Assembly: GCA_022780515.1 (NCBI GenBank)
Contig: JALEUV010000059.1
Location: 1-63,148, forward strand
Source of the DNA: Anaerococcus sp.
Lineage (GTDB): Bacteria > Bacillota > Clostridia > Tissierellales > Peptoniphilaceae
Direction: 5' to 3'
Length of the DNA: 63,148 nucleotides
The stretch's first letter is position 1. Each line of letters starts with the position of its first letter. The notes under the pieces are model-generated. The model was not told where the DNA came from. It saw only the letters and a list, made by a program, of their open reading frames with translations, and searched no databases. Both the position numbers and the translations under genes were made by a program. Shown one piece after another: positions 27,270 through 36,051 of this stretch.

Positions 27270-29659
27270 TGACCGTCGTCCTCCTTATCTATCTTCCAAA
27301 TATCATGAGCATAGTTTAAGATAGTCCTATCTGATGAGAAGAAGCCTGCATTGGCTATATTTAGTAACATCTTCCTTGACCAGTCTAGCTTATCCCTGTA
27401 GGCTTCGTTTATTTTTTCGTGGGCCTTCTTGTAGGAAGCAAAGTCCTTTAGGAGGTAGTATTGGTCTCCTCTAGAACCACCTTGTGGGTTGACTAGCTCG
27501 TTATAAATATCTAGGAACATATAGGAGTCATTGTCATTAAATTCTCCACTTACTAGGCTATCAACAGCATCCCTTATGTCAGGATCCTTTCTGTAGTATT
27601 CTACTGGATTGTAGGTTGATGCGATTTGGTTTAGTTCGTCTACTGTAGCTCCAAACCTAAAGTTGTTTTCTTCTCCAGCCCTATCGAATATTTCGATATT
27701 AGCTCCATCTAGGGTACCCAGAGTCAAGGCCCCATTTAGCATAAATTTCATATTACCAGTACCCGATGCTTCCTTACCTGCTGTAGAAATTTGCTCAGAT
27801 ATATCAGCTGCTGGGAAGAGTTTTTCTCCATAGGAAACCCTATAGTTTTGGATGAAGACTACCTTAAGTTTTTTATTTACATCACTGTCATTATTTACTA
27901 CCCTCGCTACTTCATTGATAAGTTTAATAATGCCCTTGGCTCTAAAGTATCCTGGTGCAGCCTTTCCACCAAATATAAAAGTTGTTGGGTAGAAGTCCAT
28001 GTCTGGGTTAGCCTTTAGCTTGTGGTAGAGGTAGATTACGTGGAGGATGTTTAGGTGTTGCCTCTTGTATTCGTGGATCCTCTTAACTTGGATATCAAAT
28101 ATTGACTCAGGGTCAATCTTGACTCCTTCAGTATCTAGGATGTACTTGGCAAGGTCTCTCTTTTTCTTTTGTTTGATGCCCCATAGTTCATTGAGGGTTT
28201 CATCATCTTCCTTGTATTTCTCAAGGCCCTTTAATAGATCTAGGTTATACTTCCAGTCTTCGCTACCAAGTTTTCTTGATATAAAGTCTGATAGGTCCCT
28301 ATTGGCATAGACTAGCCACCTTCTTGGTGTTATACCGTTGGTCTTGTTGTTAAACTTTTTTGGGTAACACTTATACCAGTGGTTGAAGGTTTCATCTTTT
28401 AGGATTTGAGTATGGATCTCAGCCACACCATTTACAGAAAATCCTACATAGATAGCGAGATTTGCCATGTGAACTTGGTCATATCTCACAATCCTATAAG
28501 GGTCAATGGCTTCTTCTGATAGGCCCTTGGACTTAAATTCCTTGACAAGCTTGTCATTAATTTTTTCGATAATTTCCATACATCTTGGGCTAACTTCTTG
28601 GACTAAGTCCTTTGACCATTTTTCTAGGGCCTCTTGCAAGACTGTGTGGTTGGTGAAGGCAAAGACCTTGTGGGCTATGGCTAGGGCGTCTTCAAAGAAG
28701 ATTCCATTTTCATCAACCAAGACCCTGATTAGTTCAGGAATTGCCATAATTGGATGGGTGTCATTAAGTTGGATTACATGGTACTTGGCAAAGTCTTCTA
28801 ATTTTAAGTCTTCTGGATAATATTTCTTGTACTTATCTACCATATCTTGGATAGAAGCTGAGCAGAAGAAATATTGTTGTTTAAGCCTTAAAAGCTTACC
28901 TGCCCTTTGCATATCATTAGGGTAAAGGACTCTAGTTATATCTTCTGCACGGTTTTTCTCACTAACTGCTTGGTCGTATTCGTAGTTGTTAAATTTTTGG
29001 AAGTCAAACTCTTGGAAGGGTTCACTTTGCCATAGTCTTAGAGTATTTACCACTCCGTTTTGGTAGCCTAGGACAGGCATATCAAAAGGAACAGCCTTAA
29101 CTTGTTGATCCCTAAATTTAACGATCTTTGAATCACTATCAACCCTTATTGACCAGGCATCTCCATCCTTTAGCCAGCTATCGCCTTGTTCAACTTGGAA
29201 GCCGTTTTTGATACTTTGCTTAAAGATTCCTTCCCTATACCTAACTCCATAGCCATACATATTTAGGTTTTGGCTAGCAGCTGAGTCCATAAAGCAGGCA
29301 GCAAGCCTACCAAGTCCTCCATTACCAAGGGCTGCATCATCTTCGTAGTTCTCGATTGATTCAAAGTCGATGCCTATTTCATCTAGGAGTTCTTTTACTT
29401 CATCATAGATACCGAGATTGATTAGGTTGTTGCCGAGGGACCTTCCTATCAAGAATTCTGCACTAAAGTAATAGGCCTTTCTTTGGTTACGGGTCTTTCT
29501 CTTACACTCTCTCCATTCTTCGTTGATAAGTTCCATAATAGTATCTGATAGGGCCTTGTACCTATCCCTATCGCTAGTGTCTTCAAAGCTTTTTAGGGTA
29601 ATTCTTTGAAGATTTTCAATATAATTTTCTACAAATTTGTTCTTCTCAAGCTTGTCCAT
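27266..29659 (-). CDS. glgP: Glycogen/alpha-glucan phosphorylase
   Basis: About 797-residue glycosyltransferase family 35 enzyme that releases glucose 1-phosphate from alpha-1,4-glucans. The pyridoxal-phosphate site EASGTGNMKFMLNGAL and the AALGNGGLGRLAACFMDS segment near residue 110 are diagnostic. The start at 29659 is chosen because GGGAGG lies 7 bases upstream; the ORF is open to 29674. The start lies inside the end of malQ (14-base overlap), so the two are coupled. With MalQ it converts maltodextrin or glycogen to sugar phosphate; no glycogen synthesis genes are in this window. Confidence 0.95.
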   Translation of the reverse strand: MDKLEKNKFVENYIENLQRITLKSFEDTSDRDRYKALSDTIMELINEEWRECKRKTRNQRKAYYFSAEFLIGRSLGNNLINLGIYDEVKELLDEIGIDFESIENYEDDAALGNGGLGRLAACFMDSAASQNLNMYGYGVRYREGIFKQSIKNGFQVEQGDSWLKDGDAWSIRVDSDSKIVKFRDQQVKAVPFDMPVLGYQNGVVNTLRLWQSEPFQEFDFQKFNNYEYDQAVSEKNRAEDITRVLYPNDMQRAGKLLRLKQQYFFCSASIQDMVDKYKKYYPEDLKLEDFAKYHVIQLNDTHPIMAIPELIRVLVDENGIFFEDALAIAHKVFAFTNHTVLQEALEKWSKDLVQEVSPRCMEIIEKINDKLVKEFKSKGLSEEAIDPYRIVRYDQVHMANLAIYVGFSVNGVAEIHTQILKDETFNHWYKCYPKKFNNKTNGITPRRWLVYANRDLSDFISRKLGSEDWKYNLDLLKGLEKYKEDDETLNELWGIKQKKKRDLAKYILDTEGVKIDPESIFDIQVKRIHEYKRQHLNILHVIYLYHKLKANPDMDFYPTTFIFGGKAAPGYFRAKGIIKLINEVARVVNNDSDVNKKLKVVFIQNYRVSYGEKLFPAADISEQISTAGKEASGTGNMKFMLNGALTLGTLDGANIEIFDRAGEENNFRFGATVDELNQIASTYNPVEYYRKDPDIRDAVDSLVSGEFNDNDSYMFLDIYNELVNPQGGSRGDQYYLLKDFASYKKAHEKINEAYRDKLDWSRKMLLNIANAGFFSSDRTILNYAHDIWKIDKEDDGQ

Positions 29660-31166
29660 GGTTAAACCTCCCATATAGTTTTGCCATATTTTTTATCTTC
29701 TTTGCTAGATCATCATCAAAATCTTCCTCTAGACATCTCCACTTCCAATTGATACCGAGAGTTGCCGGAGAATTTATCTTGCTATCATTACCAAATCCAA
29801 GGAAGTCTTGGAATTCGAATACCGCTACATCACTAACTGATGCCATAAGGGCCCTATTAATCTTCCATAGTCTCTCCTTGTTATCTTCTGTATCTAGGTC
29901 AAAATATAAGTTGATCAGTTCATTTAGATCATCATCAGCATTTTCTAGAAAACCCATCAAGGTATCACTATCATGGGTTGAGGCATAAACAACAGAATTT
30001 CTCTCGTAATTATGAGGCAAGTAGTCGCTATCAAAATTTTCACCAAAGGAAAACTGGATTACATTCATACCAGGAAAAGCATAATAATCTTTTAGTTCAT
30101 TGACTTCATCAGTTATATAGCCCAAATCTTCAGCTATAAACATTGCTTCTGGGAATTTTTCCCTTACCCTATCAAATAGTTCATAAGGCTTGCCCTCTTC
30201 CCATTCACCAAATCTAGCATTGTCATCTTCTGCAGGAATGGAATAGTAGGCTTCAAAGCCCCTAAAATGGTCTAACCTCAATATATCATAAAGTCTAAGG
30301 CTCGCCCCAATTCTCTCAATCCAAAAATCAAAATCACTTTCTCCTAGCTTCTTCCAGTCATAGAGGGGATTGCCCCAGAGCTGGCCATCTTCTGAATAGG
30401 CATCAGGAGGAGCTCCTCCAACCTTGATAGGCTCTTTTGTATCTGGGTCAAGTTGTAAGATATCTGAATTAACCCAAGCATCAGCTGAATCTAAGGCCAC
30501 ATAAATAGGGAGATCTCCTATGATTTTGATCTCTTTTCTATTGGCATATTCCTTAAGCTTTTGCCATTGGCTAAAAAATTCATATTGGATAAAGACATAG
30601 AAATTAATCAATTCCTTATTTTCCTTCTTGAACTTATTGAGGGCAGTTTTTTTGCGATTTTTGAGATCATCCTCCCAATCTATCCAGGAAACATCAAATT
30701 TCTCGTGTTTTATTGCCATAAATAAGGCATAGTCATCTATCCAATAGGCTTCTTTTTTCCTAAAGACTTCTATCTCCTTCTTTAGACTATCCCTGGCCTT
30801 ATCATAGGCCTTCTCCAAAATCCTATACCTTAGGTTGTATTGGATGCCATAGTCTACAAACCTGGTCTTATCGCCAAAGTTTAAGTTCTCTAACTCTTCT
30901 TTTTCCAAAAGTCCTTCTTCTATTAGTATGTCTAAGTCTATAAAGTAGGGATTGCCAGCAAAGGATGAAAATGACTGGTAAGGACTATCCCCATAAGAAG
31001 TAGGTCCCAGAGGTAATATTTGCCAATACTTGATGCCGGCATCTGACAGGAAGTCAACAGCATCATAGGCCGCCTCACCAAAGGTCCCTATTCCATAATT
31101 AGATGGAAGGGAAAAAATCGGCAGGATTACCCCGTTACCCCTTTCTAGTCTTTTTTGTTTTTCCAT
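29646..31166 (-). CDS. malQ: 4-alpha-glucanotransferase (amylomaltase)
   Basis: 506-residue family 77 enzyme that transfers glucan chains between maltodextrins and releases glucose. Motifs include LPLGPTSYGDSPYQSFS near residue 50, GDLPIYVALDSADAW near 220, LRLDHFRGFEAYY (nucleophile Asp) and AEDLGYITDEV (acid/base Glu). The length matches the family. The ATG has GAGAGAGG upstream and follows the preceding unknown gene by two bases. It is coupled to glgP. Confidence 0.95.
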   Translation of the reverse strand: MEKQKRLERGNGVILPIFSLPSNYGIGTFGEAAYDAVDFLSDAGIKYWQILPLGPTSYGDSPYQSFSSFAGNPYFIDLDILIEEGLLEKEELENLNFGDKTRFVDYGIQYNLRYRILEKAYDKARDSLKKEIEVFRKKEAYWIDDYALFMAIKHEKFDVSWIDWEDDLKNRKKTALNKFKKENKELINFYVFIQYEFFSQWQKLKEYANRKEIKIIGDLPIYVALDSADAWVNSDILQLDPDTKEPIKVGGAPPDAYSEDGQLWGNPLYDWKKLGESDFDFWIERIGASLRLYDILRLDHFRGFEAYYSIPAEDDNARFGEWEEGKPYELFDRVREKFPEAMFIAEDLGYITDEVNELKDYYAFPGMNVIQFSFGENFDSDYLPHNYERNSVVYASTHDSDTLMGFLENADDDLNELINLYFDLDTEDNKERLWKINRALMASVSDVAVFEFQDFLGFGNDSKINSPATLGINWKWRCLEEDFDDDLAKKIKNMAKLYGRFNHGQA

Positions 31167-31168
31167 TA

Positions 31169-31777
31169 TTACCTCTCTCTAAAATATATTAAACCACTGT
31201 AGTCTCTAAATTGCTTATTAAAGTCTTCCAGGTAGAACCTATAGAGCTTGCCCCAACTAGATACAACCACCTCGTGCTTATCGCCCTTCCTATTTAGCTC
31301 AGTTATACATAGGCCGTGGTGGCGCATAATCCTTATATCATTTGATATCCAATTAATTAAAATCGGAGGGCTGTCATAGGCTAGAGCTTCCTCTATAAAG
31401 GCAATCTTCTTTGCGAGTGGTCGCCTAAGGATGGTATTTTCAGTAAGGGTCTTGCTCTTTAACTCGATACCCATATCATCTCTAACAAGGTCTAGCCTAC
31501 GATCAAGCCTTCCTACTGTGGAGACCCCATTTATGAGGGGCCTTAGTCTCCTATAGAAATAATATTGGTATTCATTGTAAATATCTATGTCAATCTTTCT
31601 ATCCCTATGGAATAGATAGAAATATACATTGGTGAAGGCCGTTACTACACAGGACCTATCCCTAAAAAACTTACTTACCCCCTTGGCTCCTAGGGAATTT
31701 TGGTAGCCACCATAGAGGGTCTTGTCATTTTCGATTACTGGGACAAATTCTCCGTATCCTGACCTACTTAGCTTCAT
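31169..31777 (-). CDS. Unknown protein, possibly papain-like cysteine hydrolase fold
   Basis: 202-residue cytoplasmic protein with no signal peptide or membrane segment and no family I can name. The layout resembles papain-like (C39-like) folds: a glutamine in GGYQNS (about residue 26), a cysteine at the start of a helix in DRSCVVTAFTNVYFYLF (about 43), a histidine pair in RHHGLCITEL (about 155), and a VVSSWGKLYRF strand (about 172) where such enzymes have an NSWG-type turn. It sits between an AI-2E family exporter (14-base overlap) and malQ (2-base gap). The function is open; the fold is an inference from residue order only. Confidence 0.7.
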   Translation of the reverse strand: MKLSRSGYGEFVPVIENDKTLYGGYQNSLGAKGVSKFFRDRSCVVTAFTNVYFYLFHRDRKIDIDIYNEYQYYFYRRLRPLINGVSTVGRLDRRLDLVRDDMGIELKSKTLTENTILRRPLAKKIAFIEEALAYDSPPILINWISNDIRIMRHHGLCITELNRKGDKHEVVVSSWGKLYRFYLEDFNKQFRDYSGLIYFRER

Positions 31778-32972
31778 TATTTTCTACATCTCCCAACTCG
31801 TACTGAATTTTCTTCTTCTCATCTATATATGCTTCATAAATATTTTTTCTCTCAAGTTTCTTATCAATAAAGTCATGGAAGAGGGTATAAAATATTGAAA
31901 ATACTGGAATACTTATTAGCATTCCCCAAATTCCAAATAGGGATCCTCCTATTGATACAGAAGCTAGAACCCGGATAGCTGGAAGACCTATTTGCTCACC
32001 TGCCATAGCAGGATAGATGACATTTTCTTGGATTTGTTGGATAACTATGTCAAATATCAAAAATATGATGGCTTGGACTGGTGATTCCAAAAATATAATT
32101 ATTGATGAGAATCCTGCTCCAAATATTGGTCCAAAAATAGGTATCAAGTCAGATATACCTATAATAATTGATATCATACCAGCATTAGGCATTCTTAGAA
32201 TTACCATTCCTACAAAGGTTAGCAGGGATAGGGTACATACTGCTATAAGCCTTGAGAATATATATTCTTTGAAGGTGTTATAGGATAGGGAAAATACCTT
32301 ATTTATATAGTCAGCCCTTGGTTCATCAAAAATAGCATAAAGGATCTTGGTAAAGTTGTGCTTTAGCATCTTCTTGTAGACCAATATGAAAACTGAGAAG
32401 AAAAATATTGTAAATAAACTTATAAGTCTTGATCCTATAGAATTGATAAAGTCTGTTGTAAAGCTCAATACTGACGAAGAATTTCCTTGTAGGAATGACA
32501 AGATATTATTTCTAAATTCATACCAGCTAAAGGAATTTACAAACTTATAGAAATTATCTGCCAAGTCTTCTGTTGCCTCGTGGCTTGCCAAAAAATTATA
32601 AAACTCATCAACAAAGATAGGCCACTTGTTAAAGGTTGAAGAAATAATTAATATAATTCTAGGTACTAGTATTTTGAGCATGACAATGCTAACTACGATT
32701 ATCACTATCCAGGAAAGGATTAGGGATATGCCAGAAATCATTTTAGCATTTTTTTCGTTGCCAAATCTTTTCTTCAATTTGCCCTCGAAAAAGTTCATAG
32801 GAATATTTAAAATATAACCCAAAATCGCACCTATAATAAATGGGTTAAGGATTCCTAGAATCTTAAAGAACATTTCTTTTATATTTGGAAGATAATAAAG
32901 TCCGAAAAATAAAAGTATAGCATAAGTTATTAATTTAAATAAGGTTTTTTGATTGATAGCTAACTTATTCAT
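31764..32972 (-). CDS. AI-2E family (PerM/TqsA-like) membrane transporter, first copy
   Basis: About 402-residue membrane protein of the UPF0118 family with the usual plan: paired N-terminal membrane segments, a soluble stretch of about 100 residues, and a C-terminal bundle containing GISDLIPIFGPIFGAG and IIFLIFDIVIQQIQENVIYP. Members have been linked to autoinducer-2 export or to sodium-proton exchange, so the substrate is not settled. The start at 32972 has GGAGG 5 bases upstream; the frame is open to 32984. It heads the operon with the unknown protein, malQ, glgP and ZIP. A second family member is encoded at 34.7-36.0 kb. Confidence 0.88.
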   Translation of the reverse strand: MNKLAINQKTLFKLITYAILLFFGLYYLPNIKEMFFKILGILNPFIIGAILGYILNIPMNFFEGKLKKRFGNEKNAKMISGISLILSWIVIIVVSIVMLKILVPRIILIISSTFNKWPIFVDEFYNFLASHEATEDLADNFYKFVNSFSWYEFRNNILSFLQGNSSSVLSFTTDFINSIGSRLISLFTIFFFSVFILVYKKMLKHNFTKILYAIFDEPRADYINKVFSLSYNTFKEYIFSRLIAVCTLSLLTFVGMVILRMPNAGMISIIIGISDLIPIFGPIFGAGFSSIIIFLESPVQAIIFLIFDIVIQQIQENVIYPAMAGEQIGLPAIRVLASVSIGGSLFGIWGMLISIPVFSIFYTLFHDFIDKKLERKNIYEAYIDEKKKIQYELGDVENNEAK

Positions 32973-33068
32973 AATTTCCTCCATTCTTTTCTAATTATAT
33001 AATACCATAAAAGAAAGATCCTTGCTTTAAATTGGAATTGTTATAAAATGATTTTGTTAGGAGATTAT

Positions 33069-33686
33069 ATGAAAAAATGTTTTATCTTCGCTGGAGGAGA
33101 CTTCGACGGTTTTTATGAAAAAATAAATGAAGACGACCTAGTAATAGGGGCTGATAAGGGCTACCAATATGCCCTAGCAGAAAATATTCCCTTGGACTAT
33201 ATAATAGGCGACTTTGACTCAGCGGATGAGCCTGAAGGAGACAATATCACAGTCCTTAATCCAGTTAAAGACTTCACTGACACAGTCGCAGCGATAGAGC
33301 TAGCCAAAGAAAAGGGCTATAAGGAAATAATAATATATGGAGGCCTTGGCCGTAGGGAATCCCACACCATAGCCAACATCCGTAGTATGTATTTTTACAA
33401 AAACCAAGGTCTTGATATTAGCCTAAGGGCTAGGGGCAAAAAAATTTTTATAGTAGATGACATCTTTACCTACAAGCATAAGGGCAAGGACTTTTATGTA
33501 TCGATCTTTTCCCTAAGAGATATATCAAGAGGACTTACTATCAAAAATTTATATTATGAGCTTGATAACTACGACCTTGCCATGGACTCAAGCCTTGGCG
33601 TATCCAATGAAACCTGTGGCAAAGACTTCTCCATTGAAGTAAAAGATGGGGTCTTGCTAGTAATCTTCGAAGACTTTAGCTCATAA
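33069..33686 (+). CDS. thiN: Thiamine pyrophosphokinase
   Basis: About 205-residue enzyme that converts thiamine and ATP to thiamine diphosphate. Visible motifs are the N-terminal CFIFAGGDFDG, LVIGADKGYQYAL, DYIIGDFDSADEP with the metal-binding aspartates, and the FTDTVAAIELA segment; the C-terminal thiamine-binding domain ends the protein. The ATG at 33069 has TAGGAG 5 bases upstream; an in-frame ATG at 33048 lacks a site. It is a single-gene unit, divergent from the AI-2E family operon. Confidence 0.93.
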   Translation: MKKCFIFAGGDFDGFYEKINEDDLVIGADKGYQYALAENIPLDYIIGDFDSADEPEGDNITVLNPVKDFTDTVAAIELAKEKGYKEIIIYGGLGRRESHTIANIRSMYFYKNQGLDISLRARGKKIFIVDDIFTYKHKGKDFYVSIFSLRDISRGLTIKNLYYELDNYDLAMDSSLGVSNETCGKDFSIEVKDGVLLVIFEDFSS

Positions 33687-33710
33687 AAAGTCCCCTCTCG
33701 GGGGACTAAG
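33685..33710. terminator. Bidirectional terminator between thiN and the YhcH gene
   Basis: AGTCCCC (33689-33695) and GGGGACT (33701-33707) form a strong stem with a five-base loop between convergent genes. A clean TTTTT run follows on the minus strand; on the plus strand the T-rich stretch is further away. Confidence 0.75.
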
Positions 33711-33711
33711 G

Positions 33712-34161
33712 CTAAAGTTTTATTTTAAAAACAGCTTTTTTAACCTTACTTGGTTTTTTATTAATGATCCCAGGCATATGGCCATCATTTGGGAAAAATA
33801 TAGCTATATCTCCCTCTTCCATTACAAGATATCCCTTGGCTTCTCCCTTTAGTAGCATATAGTCATTTTCTTCATCAAAGGGGGAGCCTTCAAGCTTATT
33901 AATAGAGTTAAATTTAATTACTTCATTTCCTTCAAGCATAAGTTGGAGGTCTAGGTATTTTCTATGGCTCTCATAGGACTTTTGGCTCTCATCAGAAGAC
34001 TCATATTCTCCAATATTTACAAAAATCTCATCGCCCTCAATAGGATAAGATCCTGGCTCTAGACTCCTTAGGTCATTTTCCCTAGCATAATCTAATGCTT
34101 TTTTGATTTTTTCTGAAACAATTTCTTCTGGATTAATACTTTTTATATTAGTATATATCAT
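33712..34161 (-). CDS. YhcH/YjgK/YiaL (EbgC-like) family protein
   Basis: 149-residue beta-sandwich protein of the YhcH/YjgK/YiaL/EbgC family. Recognisable parts are ANRE-like ENDLRSLEPGSYPIEGDEIFVNIGEYES in the first half (split by the conserved histidine-rich ESHRKYLDLQLMLEG) and IFFPNDGHMPGI near the end, which supplies a metal-binding His. Family members act in sialic acid or other sugar catabolism, or as a beta-galactosidase subunit. No sugar operon is adjacent. An unusual leader with alternative hairpins lies upstream. Confidence 0.88.
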   Translation of the reverse strand: MIYTNIKSINPEEIVSEKIKKALDYARENDLRSLEPGSYPIEGDEIFVNIGEYESSDESQKSYESHRKYLDLQLMLEGNEVIKFNSINKLEGSPFDEENDYMLLKGEAKGYLVMEEGDIAIFFPNDGHMPGIINKKPSKVKKAVFKIKL

Positions 34162-34418
34162 ATTTACCCTCTCATAATTTTCTTTATTTAAGTATAATCC
34201 TTAAATCCTTTTATTGCAATTATCAATTAAGGAGCCTAGTAAGTTCATCCTTTAAATTTATTAGTCCTAGGCAAGACACCTCCTATAGGGTCTTACTAAG
34301 TAATTTACAATTTCTTTATAAATATTTAATAAATTCTTTACTAATTTATGATATAAATATCAATAAGGATTAGTTTTGCAAGTTAATTAAAGTTGTAAAA
34401 TATAAAAGTGCGGTAGGT
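34162..34418. other. Intergenic region with mutually exclusive hairpins
   Basis: No gene is seen. GCCTAG (34234-34239) can pair with CTAGGC (34267-34272), or the overlapping CCTAGTAAG (34235-34243) can pair with CTTACTAAG (34292-34300); AAGAC (34273-34277) can also pair with GTCTT (34290-34294). The pairings exclude one another. On the minus strand this is the leader of the YhcH gene, on the plus strand it precedes a pseudogene. I see no known riboswitch consensus. Confidence 0.35.
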
Positions 34419-34672
34419 ATGAATTTAAAAAAGTTAAGGAAAAATCGTTAAATAGTTAACAGCCTAAAATCCTTGTAGTTATTGGCTTTCTTCTAAGGGC
34501 TGCCCTTGGTATCCACGATAAGGCATCTTTCATGTTTTTAGTTCTTGTCTTAGTTTTTGATATAATCTTTACCTTAGTTAAATTAAGGTGTCCTTATTGT
34601 TAGACAAGACTAAATATACGGGGCAGTAAGCAAAATTATTGCGAGTCTTGTGGAGCAAAAATCAACGCCTAA
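34419..34672 (+). pseudogene. Decayed small membrane protein with a C-terminal zinc ribbon
   Basis: An ATG at 34419 opens MNLKKLRKNR and stops. In another frame, from about 34460 to the TAA at 34670-34672, the sequence reads two hydrophobic segments (ILVVIGFLLRAALG and MFLVLVLVFDIIFTLV) followed by LRCPYC, an in-frame TAG, then NIRGSKQNYCESCGAKINA. The two CxxC knuckles are spaced as in a zinc ribbon, so this is a gene broken by at least one frameshift and one stop. The plan (membrane segments then zinc ribbon) is like that of the intact gene at 48.2-48.5 kb. Confidence 0.6.
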
Positions 34673-34689
34673 TTTGTTGGCAAAAATGT

Positions 34690-34724
34690 AACCGGAGTCT
34701 TAGCTTGCTCCGGCCTTTGCTTTT
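34690..34724. terminator. Terminator between the pseudogene and the second AI-2E family gene
   Basis: CCGGAG (34692-34697) and CTCCGG (34708-34713) form a GC-rich stem, with T-rich sequence on both sides, between convergent units. Confidence 0.65.
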
Positions 34725-34731
34725 AAAGAAT

Positions 34732-35955
34732 TTATTCTTCGTAAGTTTCTTCTCTCATCTCATCAAAGCTCTTTTCTCCCAAATGTTCGACTTCGCTTTG
34801 TCTAATTTCTTTTTCCTTAAGCTTCCTACGAGTCCTATCTTCAAGAAGGGTATAGAATATTGTCGCTATTGGCATAAAGCCAATCATTCCGGCTATACCA
34901 AAGAGCCTTCCTCCAAGTAAGACTGATAGGAAAATCCAAATAGCAGGTAGTCCTTGGTGTTTACCTATTACCAGTGGATAAATAATTTGCTCTTGAATTT
35001 GTTGAATTACCAAAATAAAAATCAAAAATACAAGAGATTGGAAAGGACTTTGGATGAAGATAAGAATCATGCCAATTCCTGTAGCTATTATTGGTCCAAA
35101 GTATGGTATTATGTCAAATACTCCTACTAGGATTGATATCATGCCTGCCATCGGTAGGCCTAGTATTTTCATCCCTATAAAGGAGATGAGTCCTAGGGAT
35201 AAGCATGATAAAATCCTACCTTCGAGAAATCTAGCAAAGGAAACATAGGATAGCTTGGCTACATAATTTAGCTTGTAGACCTTCTCTTTATCCAGGTGGG
35301 CAAAGAGGACCTTGTTTATATTTTTCTTTAAGTCTTCCTTGTTTAGGGAAACATATATTGAAAATATAAAGCCCATTATCACTGCTATGGTGGTTGATGA
35401 TAGGGAGTTTATTATGGAAGAAGTCCTATTTAGAAGGCCCTTGCTTCCACTTGTTAGAAGATTTCTAATTAATTCCCTAACCTTCTCAGGATTAATATTT
35501 TCAACTATATCTGCCACATAGAAGCTTATATCCTTGAAGTATTTTTTGTCTTGAAGGTAGCTAGTGAGCTTATCGAAAAATATTGGCAAATTATTGATCA
35601 AGGACTCAATAGCTGATACTAGCTCCGGTATCAAAACTGTAAGGATTACAGTAATTATAGCAAAGAATACTATCCAAGATAGGATAATAGATATTACATT
35701 AATGAGCTTCTTATGCTTATCCTCATCCAAAAACTTGCCAAAGACCTTTTCTTGGAAGAATTTCATAGGCATATTGATGATAAAAGCTATGACCAAGCCA
35801 TAGATTACCGGCCTTATTATGGCATATGTAGTTTGAAAAAACTCACTTATATTTTTTATATAGAGGAGGGCAAAAAACAATAAGATCAAGGCTACTCCTA
35901 CCTTGAGGCTATTTTTGCTCCTCTCATCTAAAAATTCATCTCGATCGTTTTTCAT
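34732..35955 (-). CDS. AI-2E family (PerM/TqsA-like) membrane transporter, second copy
   Basis: 407-residue membrane protein of the same family as the one at 31.8-33.0 kb, with matching landmarks (GVFDIIPYFGPIIATG, LVFLIFILVIQQIQEQIIYP, LLGGRLFGIAGMIGFMPIATIFYTL split over the C-terminal bundle). Its N terminus and charged C-terminal tail differ from the first copy, so the two are diverged paralogues. The ATG has GGTGGAG upstream. It appears to be a single-gene unit behind the Asp23 operon terminator. Substrate unknown. Confidence 0.88.
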   Translation of the reverse strand: MKNDRDEFLDERSKNSLKVGVALILLFFALLYIKNISEFFQTTYAIIRPVIYGLVIAFIINMPMKFFQEKVFGKFLDEDKHKKLINVISIILSWIVFFAIITVILTVLIPELVSAIESLINNLPIFFDKLTSYLQDKKYFKDISFYVADIVENINPEKVRELIRNLLTSGSKGLLNRTSSIINSLSSTTIAVIMGFIFSIYVSLNKEDLKKNINKVLFAHLDKEKVYKLNYVAKLSYVSFARFLEGRILSCLSLGLISFIGMKILGLPMAGMISILVGVFDIIPYFGPIIATGIGMILIFIQSPFQSLVFLIFILVIQQIQEQIIYPLVIGKHQGLPAIWIFLSVLLGGRLFGIAGMIGFMPIATIFYTLLEDRTRRKLKEKEIRQSEVEHLGEKSFDEMREETYEE

Positions 35956-35967
35956 AAATCTCCACCT

Positions 35968-36004
35968 ATAAAAAAAAGAAGCGGCTTTAAGCTAACTTAA
36001 AGCC
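35968..36004 (-). terminator. Terminator of the amaP-asp23 operon
   Basis: GGCTTTAAG (35983-35991) and CTTAAAGCC (35996-36004) pair perfectly; on the minus strand GCTTCTTTTTTTT follows. Confidence 0.8.
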
Positions 36005-36051
36005 TTAAGCCTAGCTAAGCTTGCCACCACTTCCCAAATTTTATTTTTTGA

